Assembly (NCBI GenBank): GCA_039917655.1
Contig: JBDSJC010000037.1
Location: forward strand, 1 to 24,721
Direction: 5' to 3'
DNA length: 24,721 bases
Origin: PNKC01 sp039917655
Lineage (GTDB): Bacteria; Chloroflexota; Dehalococcoidia; Tepidiformales; Tepidiformaceae
Shown: piece after piece, positions 13,485 to 20,862 of the stretch
Layout of the letters: every line of letters starts with the position of its first letter
Numbering within the stretch: the first letter of the stretch is position 1
Position numbers and translations under genes: made by a program
The notes under the pieces: generated by a model
The model's database searches: none
What the model saw: the letters and a program-made list of their open reading frames with translations, nothing else
Told to the model about the DNA's origin: nothing

Positions 13485-14168
13485 TTAGAACTCGGCGAAG
13501 TTCTTGTAGTGATCGCCCGTGTAGTAGTTCTTGCCATCCGCCCCAGTGACAACGCGCTCGTTGCCGCGAAGGCGCGGGTCACCCTGGTAGAGCGCGGTAT
13601 CGTACTCCACGTAGGTGGTGCCAGCGGGGAGGTCGCCCGACTTGTTCTTGTAGAGTTCATTGCCGTGAAGTTCGCCCGGTTGGAGCAGGCGGGCGTCGCC
13701 CAGGTTGGCATCGAAGAGCGCCTGATCGGTGATGCCGATGTTCTTGAACACCTTTCGTGCGTCGGCGTTGAGCTTGCCAGTCCAATCGGCGCCCTCCTTC
13801 TTGGGGCGGGCGGGCTTGCTGAGGGCTGTGGACTTAATCGTCGCGAGCGTCAGGCCGTCGCTGTAGGCCGGTTCCGCAGTCAGCTTGGCGAGCAGCGCGC
13901 GCTGCACAGCGCTACTGGGAGCGGCCAGCCGGGAGATCGTTGCCGAGCGTTTACTGAGGGCTCGTCCGACCGCGCGGTTGCCGATGGCATGCTGGAGCCG
14001 AAGCACGGACGCCGCGGATGCGCGCTCGGTGCCCGCCGCCATGCGCTGGAGAGCGCGAGCGAGGTGCTCGTCTCCATTCGGGGCACTCTCAGATTCCGGC
14101 GGGCGCACGGGCTGGCGATGATGGCCCTCGGCTGGGCCTGGCTGGCGCAGCCTGGAATGCTCTGCCAT
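13485..14168 (-). CDS. Guanyl-specific RNase toxin with eCIS-cargo-like N-terminus
   Basis: A 227-residue two-part protein. The C-terminal ~55 residues are a ribonuclease of the Sa/N1/T1 family, which cuts RNA after G: YVEYD has the catalytic Glu188, LRGNERVVTG has Arg201 and Arg205, and YYTGDHYKNF, close to the end of RNase Sa, has His220. The N-terminal part holds LRLQHAIGNRAVGRAL (56-71) and SAVQRALL (86-93), the pattern common in DUF4157-type and other proteins tied to extracellular contractile injection systems. There is no signal peptide. ATG 14168 is chosen because it has GAGG upstream and lies after the promoter at 14224-14253; an earlier GTG (14225) would overlap the -10 box. The barstar gene follows. 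No injection-system genes are in the window. Confidence 0.88.
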   Translation of the reverse strand: MAEHSRLRQPGPAEGHHRQPVRPPESESAPNGDEHLARALQRMAAGTERASAASVLRLQHAIGNRAVGRALSKRSATISRLAAPSSAVQRALLAKLTAEPAYSDGLTLATIKSTALSKPARPKKEGADWTGKLNADARKVFKNIGITDQALFDANLGDARLLQPGELHGNELYKNKSGDLPAGTTYVEYDTALYQGDPRLRGNERVVTGADGKNYYTGDHYKNFAEF

Positions 14169-14223
14169 GTGGCCTCTTTCGTACGGTGGCGCTTGCTGGC
14201 AGTCTCCACCGCGATGCTCTGGC

Positions 14224-14253
14224 ACTCTATCCGTTGTCCGTTAGACGAGTCAA
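14224..14253 (-). promoter_or_regulatory. Promoter of the toxin-barstar operon
   Basis: TTGACT (14248-14253), an 18-bp spacer and TAGAGT (14224-14229) on the minus strand, the best sigma70-like promoter in the window. It predicts a leader of about 50 nt with a ribosome binding site before ATG 14168. Confidence 0.6.
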
Positions 14254-14419
14254 TGCGAGGAAAGGTGGCCGGCGGGTGGTGGCTTTGGACGCGGATTAGG
14301 GAGGGTGGAGCAGGCGGGTTTGGCCCTCTTTGTGGGTGTTCTAGTTTCGCTCACGCGCGAGCGCTGTGCACCGCTCAGGCCAAGCATTTAGCAGGTAGCT
14401 CTGCTAGCTCGCCTCTCGG
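14254..14419. other. Intergenic region between toxin operon and MBL gene
   Basis: No gene is seen. It lies downstream of the metallo-hydrolase and upstream of the toxin promoter. GCGCGAGCGC near 14357 is a short palindrome. Confidence 0.4.
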
Positions 14420-15247
14420 CTACACGGCGAACGCCAGGCCGTCCTCGGCGATTGTCACTTCGCCGGGGAAGAGGTGCTGGGCGGTGGAGAGCAGGCGGTC
14501 CGCCTTTTCGCCCGGGTTGAGGTGCGTGAGTACGAGCTTCTGGACGCCCGCCTCCCTGGCGATGTCACAGACGCGTGTGAGTTCGGAGTGTGTGGCGGCA
14601 AAGGCCGCGCGGATGTTCTGGGCGACCTTTGGGCGCATGCCTTCGACCCAATCGTCGATGCCTTCCGCGGAGTAGCACTCGTGGATCAGGACGTTCGCTG
14701 CCTGGGCGAGCGGCACCATGATCTCGGGCGCCGGCGTGGTGTCGCCGCTGAATACGAGGCTGCGGCCCCCGTACTCGATCCGGCGGGCGAGGCAGACGAG
14801 TTCGGGCGTGTGGGGGACGACGACCGAACGGATGTGAAGGCCGAGGAGTTCGCGCTCATCGCCATCGGCAACTTCGATTACTGGCACCTCGAGCGGAGTG
14901 TCGTAGGCGTAAACGCCCGGCAGGCGCGAGACAAGCTGCGTGAGGCTGGCCGCGCGGGCGATGTAGGTGGCTGTACCAGCGGGGCCCTGGACGGAGGGAA
15001 GCGCGCCGTTCGGGAAGACCATGTGGGCGAGCAGTTCGGGGAAGCCCTGGACGTGGTCCATGTGGAGGTGGCTGAGCAGTACGCTGTGGATCCGCCGCAA
15101 AGGGACACCGGATTCGATAATCCGCCAGAGCGAACCGGGGCCGCAATCGAGGAGGAAAGCATTAGCGTCGCGCTGAAGGAGGATGGATGTGGCGGCGCGC
15201 GGAGGTGTGAGGGCTCCGGCGGCGGTCCCGCAGAAGGTGATGTTCAC
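14420..15247 (-). CDS. RNase Z-like metallo-beta-lactamase-fold hydrolase
   Basis: A 275-residue MBL-fold enzyme of the RNase Z/ElaC type. All metal ligands are visible: HLHMDH (His60, His62, Asp64, His65), His146 (VVPHTPEL), Asp169 (FSGDTTP) and His242 (LTHLNPG), enough for two zinc ions. The family cuts the 3' trailer of tRNA precursors or acts on other phosphodiesters; this shorter form lacks an obvious exosite arm, so a different phosphodiester substrate is possible. The GTG start overlaps the TGA of the upstream Uma2 gene as GTGA, which implies coupling and transcription from the Uma2 promoter. Confidence 0.88.
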   Translation of the reverse strand: MNITFCGTAAGALTPPRAATSILLQRDANAFLLDCGPGSLWRIIESGVPLRRIHSVLLSHLHMDHVQGFPELLAHMVFPNGALPSVQGPAGTATYIARAASLTQLVSRLPGVYAYDTPLEVPVIEVADGDERELLGLHIRSVVVPHTPELVCLARRIEYGGRSLVFSGDTTPAPEIMVPLAQAANVLIHECYSAEGIDDWVEGMRPKVAQNIRAAFAATHSELTRVCDIAREAGVQKLVLTHLNPGEKADRLLSTAQHLFPGEVTIAEDGLAFAV

Positions 15248-15813
15248 GCTTCCGGGTCGAGCACAGCGAAGAGCTCGCTGAGCACCAGTTCGAAGCCAGG
15301 GAGGGCGGCAGAGATGAGCGTCTGGTCAGCGCCGAGGATGAACTCGCCCTCGCTGCTGAACTGCTCAACCGTCCGCAGGCGGGGGTCCACAAGCCAACAC
15401 TCCTCGACGCCGTTGGCGCGGAAGAAGCGGCACTTGGCACGGAGTTCGTTACGCGTCTGGCCGATCGAGCGAATTTCGATGGCGAGGGTCGGCGGCAGTT
15501 GCGCCCCGAAAGGCTGCCCTTTCGCGTAGTAGCTGACATCCGGCAGCCGGTAGTTGGCCTCGGGAAAGCGTGCCCGAATCTCCGGCCCCACTCGCCCTCC
15601 GGACCGAGCCCTGTGGGCCCCTAGCCGGATGATGAACTCGCCCGCCAAAAAGCCGTGTTCTTCGTCGCCCATCGGTTTCTGTACCACCATGCCGTCGATG
15701 TATTCGAGACCAGGCTTCTCATCCGGCAGGGAGAGGTATTCATCCTCGCCCATTCGCCTGCCGTGATACGCGGAGAGCTGAACCTGCTGAGACGACTCGG
15801 CGGAGATCACCAT
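15244..15813 (-). CDS. Uma2-family protein, copy A
   Basis: A 189-residue Uma2/DUF820 protein (PD-(D/E)XK fold). YRLPDVSYY carries the active Asp, LAIEIRSIGQT the active Glu, and RAKCRFFRANGVEECW the Lys helix. ATG 15813 is chosen over the frame's first start because TATACT lies exactly six bases upstream. From RAKCRFF to the end (about 64 residues) it is the same as copy B except for the last two residues, whereas the N-terminal two thirds differ widely. It is coupled to the MBL gene downstream. A nuclease role is inferred from the fold only. Confidence 0.88.
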   Translation of the reverse strand: MVISAESSQQVQLSAYHGRRMGEDEYLSLPDEKPGLEYIDGMVVQKPMGDEEHGFLAGEFIIRLGAHRARSGGRVGPEIRARFPEANYRLPDVSYYAKGQPFGAQLPPTLAIEIRSIGQTRNELRAKCRFFRANGVEECWLVDPRLRTVEQFSSEGEFILGADQTLISAALPGFELVLSELFAVLDPEA

Positions 15814-15819
15814 GCCCAC

Positions 15820-15825
15820 AGTATA
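15820..15825 (-). promoter_or_regulatory. -10 box of Uma2 copy A (leaderless)
   Basis: TATACT on the minus strand, six bases before ATG 15813. Confidence 0.65.
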
Positions 15826-15879
15826 GGGCAGACCAATTGGCGCAAGGCCGGGCCGAAGCGTGACATCAAAGGACGATAT

Positions 15880-16452
15880 CTATTCGGCGGGGTCGAGCAC
15901 AGCGAAGAGTTCGCTGAGCACCAGTTCGAAGCCGGGGAGGGCGGCAGAGATGAGCGTCTGGTCAGCGCCGAGGATGAACTCGCCCTCGCTACTGAACTGC
16001 TCAACGGTTCGCAGGCGGGGGTCCACAAGCCAACACTCCTCGACGCCGTTGGCGCGGAAGAAGCGGCACTTGGCACGAAGCTGATCGACGGTTTGGCCGG
16101 GCGAACGTATCTCAACGGCCAGGGTTGGCGGCGAATCGTCCAGGGCGGGCCGGCCTACAACGAAAAAACAGACATCCGGAAGCCGGTAATTGTGAGAGGA
16201 GGCGAAGTGCGCACGGCGTTCGATACCAGCGCGGCCGCCCACTCGTTGCCCATATTGACGCAGGGCGGCTACGAGTTCGACGGCAAGATCGCTGTGGTCG
16301 GCGTTCACCATTGGCTTCTGTAACACCCATCCATCGATGTATTCGAGGTATGGCTTGACTTCTGGCAAGGCGAGGAACTCGTCCTCGGTCATGCGCATGC
16401 CGTTGTAGGCGGAGAGTCCTTCGTGAGCCGGGGCTGTTGGGGATGAAGCCAT
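15880..16452 (-). CDS. Uma2-family protein, copy B
   Basis: A 190-residue Uma2/DUF820 protein in tandem with copy A. YRLPDVCFF, LAVEIRSPGQT and RAKCRFFRANGVEECW give the Asp, Glu and Lys of the PD-(D/E)XK site. The N-terminal half (AYNGMRMTEDEFLALPEVKP) is clearly related to copy A (AYHGRRMGEDEYLSLPDEKP) but diverged. In the shared 3' part, about 185 bp, I see some six base differences, none of which changes the protein. It has its own TATACT-N6-ATG start, as copy A does. Confidence 0.88.
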   Translation of the reverse strand: MASSPTAPAHEGLSAYNGMRMTEDEFLALPEVKPYLEYIDGWVLQKPMVNADHSDLAVELVAALRQYGQRVGGRAGIERRAHFASSHNYRLPDVCFFVVGRPALDDSPPTLAVEIRSPGQTVDQLRAKCRFFRANGVEECWLVDPRLRTVEQFSSEGEFILGADQTLISAALPGFELVLSELFAVLDPAE

Positions 16453-16458
16453 ACTCGC

Positions 16459-16464
16459 AGTATA
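16459..16464 (-). promoter_or_regulatory. -10 box of Uma2 copy B (leaderless)
   Basis: TATACT on the minus strand, six bases before ATG 16452. Confidence 0.65.
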
Positions 16465-16572
16465 CGGCAGCCGAATGGGGCCGGCCCGGACCCCCGCCTA
16501 GCGCATGGAGGCCGATAATGAGTGTGCCTCGCCCCGCGCAGTGTGCAGTGGGACGAGAAGAGGACCGTAGCA

Positions 16573-18183
16573 ATGACCGCCTTCACCGACCTTGGCCTCA
16601 GCGAAGCAGTGCTCCGCATCATCGATGGTCTGGGGTACGAAGAGCCGACCCCAATCCAGGAACACGCCATCCCGCCGCTTATGCTGGGCAAAGACATCAT
16701 CGCCCAGGCCCAAACCGGCACGGGGAAGACAGCGGCCTTCGCTATCCCCCTGGTGGAGGCCGTGGACACCACGAACCACAGCGTCCAGGCAGTGGTTGTC
16801 CTGCCAACGCGCGAACTGGCGGTGCAGGTAGCGGAGGCAGTGCACGCCCTGGGGCGCGGGCGGAACATATCGGTGCTCCCGATCTACGGGGGGCAGGCGT
16901 ACGACCGGCAGCTGCGAGCGTTGCGCGCTGGCGTGCAGATTGTGGTCGGGACCCCGGGGCGGATGATGGACCATGTTCGACGCGGCACATTGAAGCTCGA
17001 CACCGTCCGCACCGTGGTGTTGGACGAAGCGGACGAGATGCTGGACATGGGTTTCGTGGAGGACATCGAGTTCATCCTCGACCAGGTGCCCCAAGAACGT
17101 CAGATCGCGCTCTTTTCGGCGACCATGCCGAGCCGCATCGAGGCGCTGGCGCGGCGCTACCTGCGGGACCCGCTGCGCGTCACCATCGCCCAGGAGACGC
17201 GCACCGCGCCACAGACGAAACAGCTGTTCTACCAGGTGCCGTATTCGCGAAAGGTGGAGGTGCTCAGCCTGATCCTGGACTTTGAATCACCGCAGTCGGC
17301 GATCATCTTCTGCCGCACGAAGCGTGAGGTGGACTCACTGGCCGAGGCCCTGGAATCGCGCGGTTACGCGACGGCGGCGATCCATGGCGACATCAGCCAG
17401 GCGCAGCGCGAGCAGCAGCTGCGCGCCTTCCGCGACGGCCGGGCGGAGCTGCTCATCGCGACCGATGTGGCGGCGCGAGGGCTCGACATCCCGGACGTTT
17501 CGCACGTGATCAACTACGACATCCCGGACGACACCGACGCTTACGTCCACCGCGTGGGCCGGACGGGCCGGGCTGGCAAGGCAGGCGAAGCGATAACGCT
17601 GGTTACTCCGCGGGAGTTCCGCCTGCTGCGACTGATCGAGCAGCAGGTGGGCAAGAAGATGAAGCCGCTGCAGCTGCCCACCCCGGCGGATATCGTCGCA
17701 CGGCGGCGCGAGGCGTTCGTGGATGCCTTGCGCGGGGCGATCGAAGAGGGCTCTGGAAGTTCGTACGCGAAGCTCGTCGAAGGGCTGGCTTCACAGTACG
17801 ACCCGCTGGCCATTGCCCGGGCGGCCGTCTATCTCGCGGTGAGCGACGCGAGCGGGCGTGAGCCGATCTGGGCGGAGGCCGGGAACATACTCGACGAGAC
17901 TCCAACCGCGGAAGGAGCATCAGCCGCCGAGCACGGCATGACCCGGCTCTTCTTGGATGCGGGCCGCAAGCAGGGAATCCGGCCGCAGGACATCGTCGAG
18001 GCGTTTTCGACGACCGCGGGCGTGGCGCCATCAACGATCGGCACGATCGACCTCTATGCGAGCTTCGCCTTCGTGGAGGTGAAGCCGGCGGCGGCCAAGA
18101 AGGTGCTGGAGTTGGCCAAGGTCATCGACGTACGCGGTCTGGAGATCCACGCCAAGAAGGCGCTACCCAAGGGCTCGGAGTAG
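16573..18183 (+). CDS. DEAD-box RNA helicase with DbpA-type C-terminal domain
   Basis: A 536-residue ATP-dependent RNA helicase of the CshA/DeaD type that unwinds short RNA duplexes in ribosome assembly or RNA decay. Motifs in order: Q motif (PTPIQEHAIP, 25-34), Walker A AQTGTGKT (46-53), PTREL (78-82), TPGR (127-130), DEAD (151-154), SAT (182-184), then IIFCRTK, RGLDIP and HRVGRTGRAGKAG in the second RecA domain. Residues about 455-530 (MTRLFLDAGRKQGIRPQDIV, then ASFAFVEV) form a DbpA/RRM-like RNA-binding domain. ATG 16573 is chosen because GAAGAGGA lies upstream and similarity begins there. It is transcribed away from the Uma2 pair. Confidence 0.95.
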   Translation: MTAFTDLGLSEAVLRIIDGLGYEEPTPIQEHAIPPLMLGKDIIAQAQTGTGKTAAFAIPLVEAVDTTNHSVQAVVVLPTRELAVQVAEAVHALGRGRNISVLPIYGGQAYDRQLRALRAGVQIVVGTPGRMMDHVRRGTLKLDTVRTVVLDEADEMLDMGFVEDIEFILDQVPQERQIALFSATMPSRIEALARRYLRDPLRVTIAQETRTAPQTKQLFYQVPYSRKVEVLSLILDFESPQSAIIFCRTKREVDSLAEALESRGYATAAIHGDISQAQREQQLRAFRDGRAELLIATDVAARGLDIPDVSHVINYDIPDDTDAYVHRVGRTGRAGKAGEAITLVTPREFRLLRLIEQQVGKKMKPLQLPTPADIVARRREAFVDALRGAIEEGSGSSYAKLVEGLASQYDPLAIARAAVYLAVSDASGREPIWAEAGNILDETPTAEGASAAEHGMTRLFLDAGRKQGIRPQDIVEAFSTTAGVAPSTIGTIDLYASFAFVEVKPAAAKKVLELAKVIDVRGLEIHAKKALPKGSE

Positions 18184-18197
18184 ACTCAAGGGCTGGC

Positions 18198-18845
18198 TCA
18201 GCCGGCCTGCAGGGAGCGGGTGGGTCGGCGGCGAGAGCTAACGAGGCGTGCCTGGGCAGCCTCGAAGTCGGCGCGGATCGACTCGCTAAGCTCGATCACC
18301 GCGATGCCCTCTGCGACGGTCAGGTCTTCGAAACGCGCGTGGACCACCACGAGGTCGGCCACGGTGTGCTGAAAGCTGACGGACTCGCAAGGGATGCCGA
18401 TCCGGCCGTTCCCAACATCGACCCGCAGGATGAACCGCTCGCCCGCCCAGCCGACGGCCTCGATCGCGATGCCGTCCATGGACAGGTCCAGGATGTGCCC
18501 TGGCGTCGTGGTTTCGCCGGTGACAAGTTGGCAGGGCCGGTACGTGGGGAAGCGCGAGGAGGCCCGCCGATCGGCTGCGTTCTGCCACGGGCCGAGGGTG
18601 GTGATTGGGACCTGCATGCCTGCGCCCGCGCTCTCTTCGATCGCGATGAAGCGAGCCGACTCGCCTTCGCCGGCAACGAGGATGTAGGGACGGGAAGTGC
18701 CCTCAATCGGCCGATCGAGGGTAACTTCGACGCGGTTGCTGTTGTGGCTGACGACGGTCGCGGCGAAGGTTTGAGCGTGCACATCGTCGCCAACGCTCAC
18801 AAGTGTGACGCGGTCTCCGAAGCGCAGCGTAACGAAATCTTCCAC
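18198..18845 (-). CDS. PilZ-domain protein (c-di-GMP binding)
   Basis: A 215-residue cytoplasmic protein with a YcgR-like beta N-terminal part (1-90) and a PilZ domain (about 92-200). The c-di-GMP-binding motifs are present: RRASSR (93-98, the RxxxR motif) and DLSMDG (120-125, the D/NxSxxG motif). PilZ proteins tie c-di-GMP levels to motility, surface or secretion functions; the target here is unknown and no flagellar or pilus genes are near. The start is GTG; GAGG touches it, so the start is less certain than the domain. Confidence 0.85.
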   Translation of the reverse strand: MEDFVTLRFGDRVTLVSVGDDVHAQTFAATVVSHNSNRVEVTLDRPIEGTSRPYILVAGEGESARFIAIEESAGAGMQVPITTLGPWQNAADRRASSRFPTYRPCQLVTGETTTPGHILDLSMDGIAIEAVGWAGERFILRVDVGNGRIGIPCESVSFQHTVADLVVVHARFEDLTVAEGIAVIELSESIRADFEAAQARLVSSRRRPTRSLQAG

Positions 18846-18894
18846 CCTCTAAGGTTCGGCACAACGAACGAAAGGATGAGGCCTTCGGCGGCTC

Positions 18895-18931
18895 AGGCGG
18901 CGTCACGAATCGCGCGTTTGTGACGCCGCCT
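18895..18931. terminator. Perfect 12-bp inverted repeat upstream of the PilZ gene
   Basis: AGGCGGCGTCAC (18895-18906) and GTGACGCCGCCT (18920-18931) with a 13-base loop. It lies between the 3' end of the flavoprotein gene and the start of the PilZ gene, both on the minus strand, so it could end flavoprotein transcription. No T-run follows; a protein-binding site is the alternative. Confidence 0.5.
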
Positions 18932-18941
18932 GTCGTCCAGC

Positions 18942-18971
18942 GCGACAGTTAAGCGAGGGAGCCGCTATAGT
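18942..18971 (+). promoter_or_regulatory. Promoter reading into the candidate small RNA
   Basis: GCGACA (18942-18947), an 18-bp spacer and TATAGT (18966-18971). With the six-base spacing seen at other starts in the window, transcription would begin at G18978. Confidence 0.45.
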
Positions 18972-18977
18972 AGATGT

Positions 18978-19044
18978 GCGGGGTTGCTGCGCGCGGCGGT
19001 CCGCTCCCAATGCGCGCACTCCCCGCTATCTCTTTGCCCTTTTT
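18978..19044 (+). ncRNA. Candidate structured small RNA
   Basis: The predicted first base starts GCGGGG (18978-18983), which pairs with CCCCGC (19021-19026). Inside, TGCGCGC (18988-18994) pairs with GCGCGCA (19012-19018). A T-rich stretch (TCTCTTTGCCCTTTTT) follows. The promoter, hairpin and T-rich tail together suggest a short RNA, perhaps extending into the antisense 3' end of the flavoprotein gene. A 60-codon frame from ATG 18974 also exists but does not look like a protein. GC-rich sequence forms stems easily, so confidence is limited. Confidence 0.35.
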
Positions 19045-19056
19045 GCACGAGCCCCC

Positions 19057-20223
19057 TCACGCTACCTGGCCCGCCGCGAAGCCGGACGCCCAGGCCCACT
19101 GGAAGTTGAACCCCCCAAGCCATCCCGTGACGTCCACCACCTCACCAACGAAGTAGAGTCCGGCTACGTCGCGCGCTTCCATCGTTTTCGATTGCAGGCC
19201 GTCAGTGTCCACTCCTCCGAGCGTGACTTCCGCTTTGCCGAAGCCGGCGGTGCCGGCGGGACGCAGTTCCCAGCCGTGCAGGCGCTGGACGATCTCTTCG
19301 AGTTGACGGTTGGAGTAGCGGTTCATCGGCTGTGAGGGCGCATAAGCGGCGCACCACGCCTGCACGAAGCGGCGCGGTGCGTAATCGCCGAGCACGGTGC
19401 TCAACTCTCGCGGTTGATCGCGCACGGCCGTCAGGACCTCCAGCATCGAAGAGCGCGGGAAGAGGTCGATGGTTATCGCCTCGCCTTCGCGCCAAACGTT
19501 CGATATCTGCAGGATGGCAGGCCCGCTGAGGCCCCGGTGCGTGAACAACACGTTCTCGGTGAACACGCTGCCGCCACACGAAACGGTGGCTTCGATGGCG
19601 ACGCCGCTGAGCGATTCGAACAACTCGTGTTCGGCTTTTGAAAACGTCAGCGGGACGAGCCCCGCTCGCAGAGCGACGCGCTTCAGCCCGAACTGCTCGG
19701 CCACCTTGTACCCGAATCCCGTCGCGCCGATCTGGGGGATCGAGAGCCCCCCGGTGGCGACCACGAGCGAGTCTGATTCGAACGGGCCGAGATTCGTTTC
19801 AAGCCGGAATCCGTCACCCTCCGCTACGGACGACACCTCGCAGCTCAGCCGGATCTCCACCCCGGCGGCGGCGCATTCCGCCTCCAGAATCGCCACGATC
19901 TCTCGCGCACTGCCATCGCAGAACAGCTGCCCAAGCTTCTTTTCGTGGTAGGGGATGCCGTGCTGCTCGACGAGCGCGATGAACTGCGACGGCGAATACG
20001 CGGCCAGCGCCGACCGGCAGAAGTGCGGGTTCTGGGAGTAAAAGTGCTCCGGCCCGGCATGGATGTTGGTGAAGTTGCAGCGGCCGCCGCCGGAGATCAG
20101 GATCTTGCGACCCACCTCGTCGTTGCGTTCGAGGACGAGCACGGAGCGCCCGCGGCGTCCGGCCTCGATGGCGCACATCAGCCCGGCTGCGCCCGCGCCC
20201 AGGACAATTACGTCGTAGTTCAT
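19057..20223 (-). CDS. BaiN/HI0933-family FAD-dependent oxidoreductase
   Basis: A 388-residue flavoprotein of the HI0933/BaiN family. VLGAGAAGLMCAIEAGRRG (7-25) binds the FAD adenosine, ISGGGRCNFTN (43-53) is the family signature, and the C-terminal GEVVDVTGWLGGFNFQWAWA closes the FAD site. Some members reduce flavins or bile-acid intermediates; most, probably including this one, have no assigned substrate. The ATG at 20223 begins the first beta strand directly. Upstream on the minus strand, CACACT stands eight bases before the ATG. It probably forms its own transcript. Confidence 0.92.
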   Translation of the reverse strand: MNYDVIVLGAGAAGLMCAIEAGRRGRSVLVLERNDEVGRKILISGGGRCNFTNIHAGPEHFYSQNPHFCRSALAAYSPSQFIALVEQHGIPYHEKKLGQLFCDGSAREIVAILEAECAAAGVEIRLSCEVSSVAEGDGFRLETNLGPFESDSLVVATGGLSIPQIGATGFGYKVAEQFGLKRVALRAGLVPLTFSKAEHELFESLSGVAIEATVSCGGSVFTENVLFTHRGLSGPAILQISNVWREGEAITIDLFPRSSMLEVLTAVRDQPRELSTVLGDYAPRRFVQAWCAAYAPSQPMNRYSNRQLEEIVQRLHGWELRPAGTAGFGKAEVTLGGVDTDGLQSKTMEARDVAGLYFVGEVVDVTGWLGGFNFQWAWASGFAAGQVA

Positions 20224-20257
20224 GGATAGGGAGTGTGCGGCCTTCTATGGCTTCGGC

Positions 20258-20728
20258 TTAGCACTTCGATTGCGGATGCTTGACGCGTTGGCCCGCCCAC
20301 GCCGCCAGGAGCGCCAGCTCGGTGGAGTAAGACTGCAGATATTGCGGGCTGAGGCCTTTCCAACCGTCGTCCAGATCGCAGAAGTAGTACATCGCCGTGC
20401 CGAAGCTTGAGGTGTACCAGGTATGTGCCGTGGATACGGCCGTCGGAGAGGGAGTGACGGTGGGCGTCGAGGTCGAAGTTGTTGTGGCCCGCGCGGTTGA
20501 GGTGGCAGTCGCGGGGGTCACGGTCGCGGCGGGCGACGATGTCACTGGAGCCACTGGGGCGCTGTCCGCCGCAAGTAACGGTGCCACGGCCCTTCTCGGA
20601 AGCGCCGATGCCGCCTGGCCTGTCACCGATCCGTCGGAGGCAAGCGCGTAGCCCAGAGTTACAAGGCCCAGCAGCAGCCCTAACGCCGAGAGTAGCGTGC
20701 GTGAGAAACTCGATCGCATCAGCGGCAC
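20258..20728 (-). CDS. Secreted protein, Ser/Thr/Pro linker and small Cys-paired domain
   Basis: A 156-residue exported protein. Residues 5-30 are a signal peptide or N-terminal anchor. Residues about 58-101 are a low-complexity Thr/Ser/Pro/Ala linker (TATSTARATTTSTSTPTVTP). The last 53 residues form a compact unit, TWYTSSFGTAMYYFCDLD then GWKGLSPQYLQSYSTELALL, with Cys117 and the very last residue Cys156 likely to pair. I have seen similar C-terminal modules in Chloroflexota proteins but know no function. The GTG start has AAGGGG just upstream; TACGAT (20749-20754) gives a 14-nt leader. Confidence 0.65.
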   Translation of the reverse strand: MPLMRSSFSRTLLSALGLLLGLVTLGYALASDGSVTGQAASALPRRAVAPLLAADSAPVAPVTSSPAATVTPATATSTARATTTSTSTPTVTPSPTAVSTAHTWYTSSFGTAMYYFCDLDDGWKGLSPQYLQSYSTELALLAAWAGQRVKHPQSKC

Positions 20729-20850
20729 CGCCCCTTGTTAATGGCTGCATCGTACTCGGTTGGCGAGTCGGCGGGCGATGGAGCCCGAGAGAGTTGGCGA
20801 GCCCGGTCACCTCGAACGCCTCTAACTCCCACACTTCAACGGGCCACCCG

Positions 20851-20856
20851 TAGAAT
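20851..20856 (+). promoter_or_regulatory. -10 box of the CelD-like gene (leaderless)
   Basis: TAGAAT, six bases before ATG 20863. Confidence 0.6.
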
Positions 20857-20862
20857 CCCCCT

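Noticed and set aside
14474..15529. 351-residue plus-strand frame over the MBL and Uma2 genes
   Set aside because: It crosses two well-supported minus-strand genes and has no recognisable domain.
15243..16080. The two near-identical 185-bp stretches as insertion-sequence ends
   Set aside because: They are the 3' coding parts of two Uma2 genes, in frame and protein-identical, with no transposase between them.
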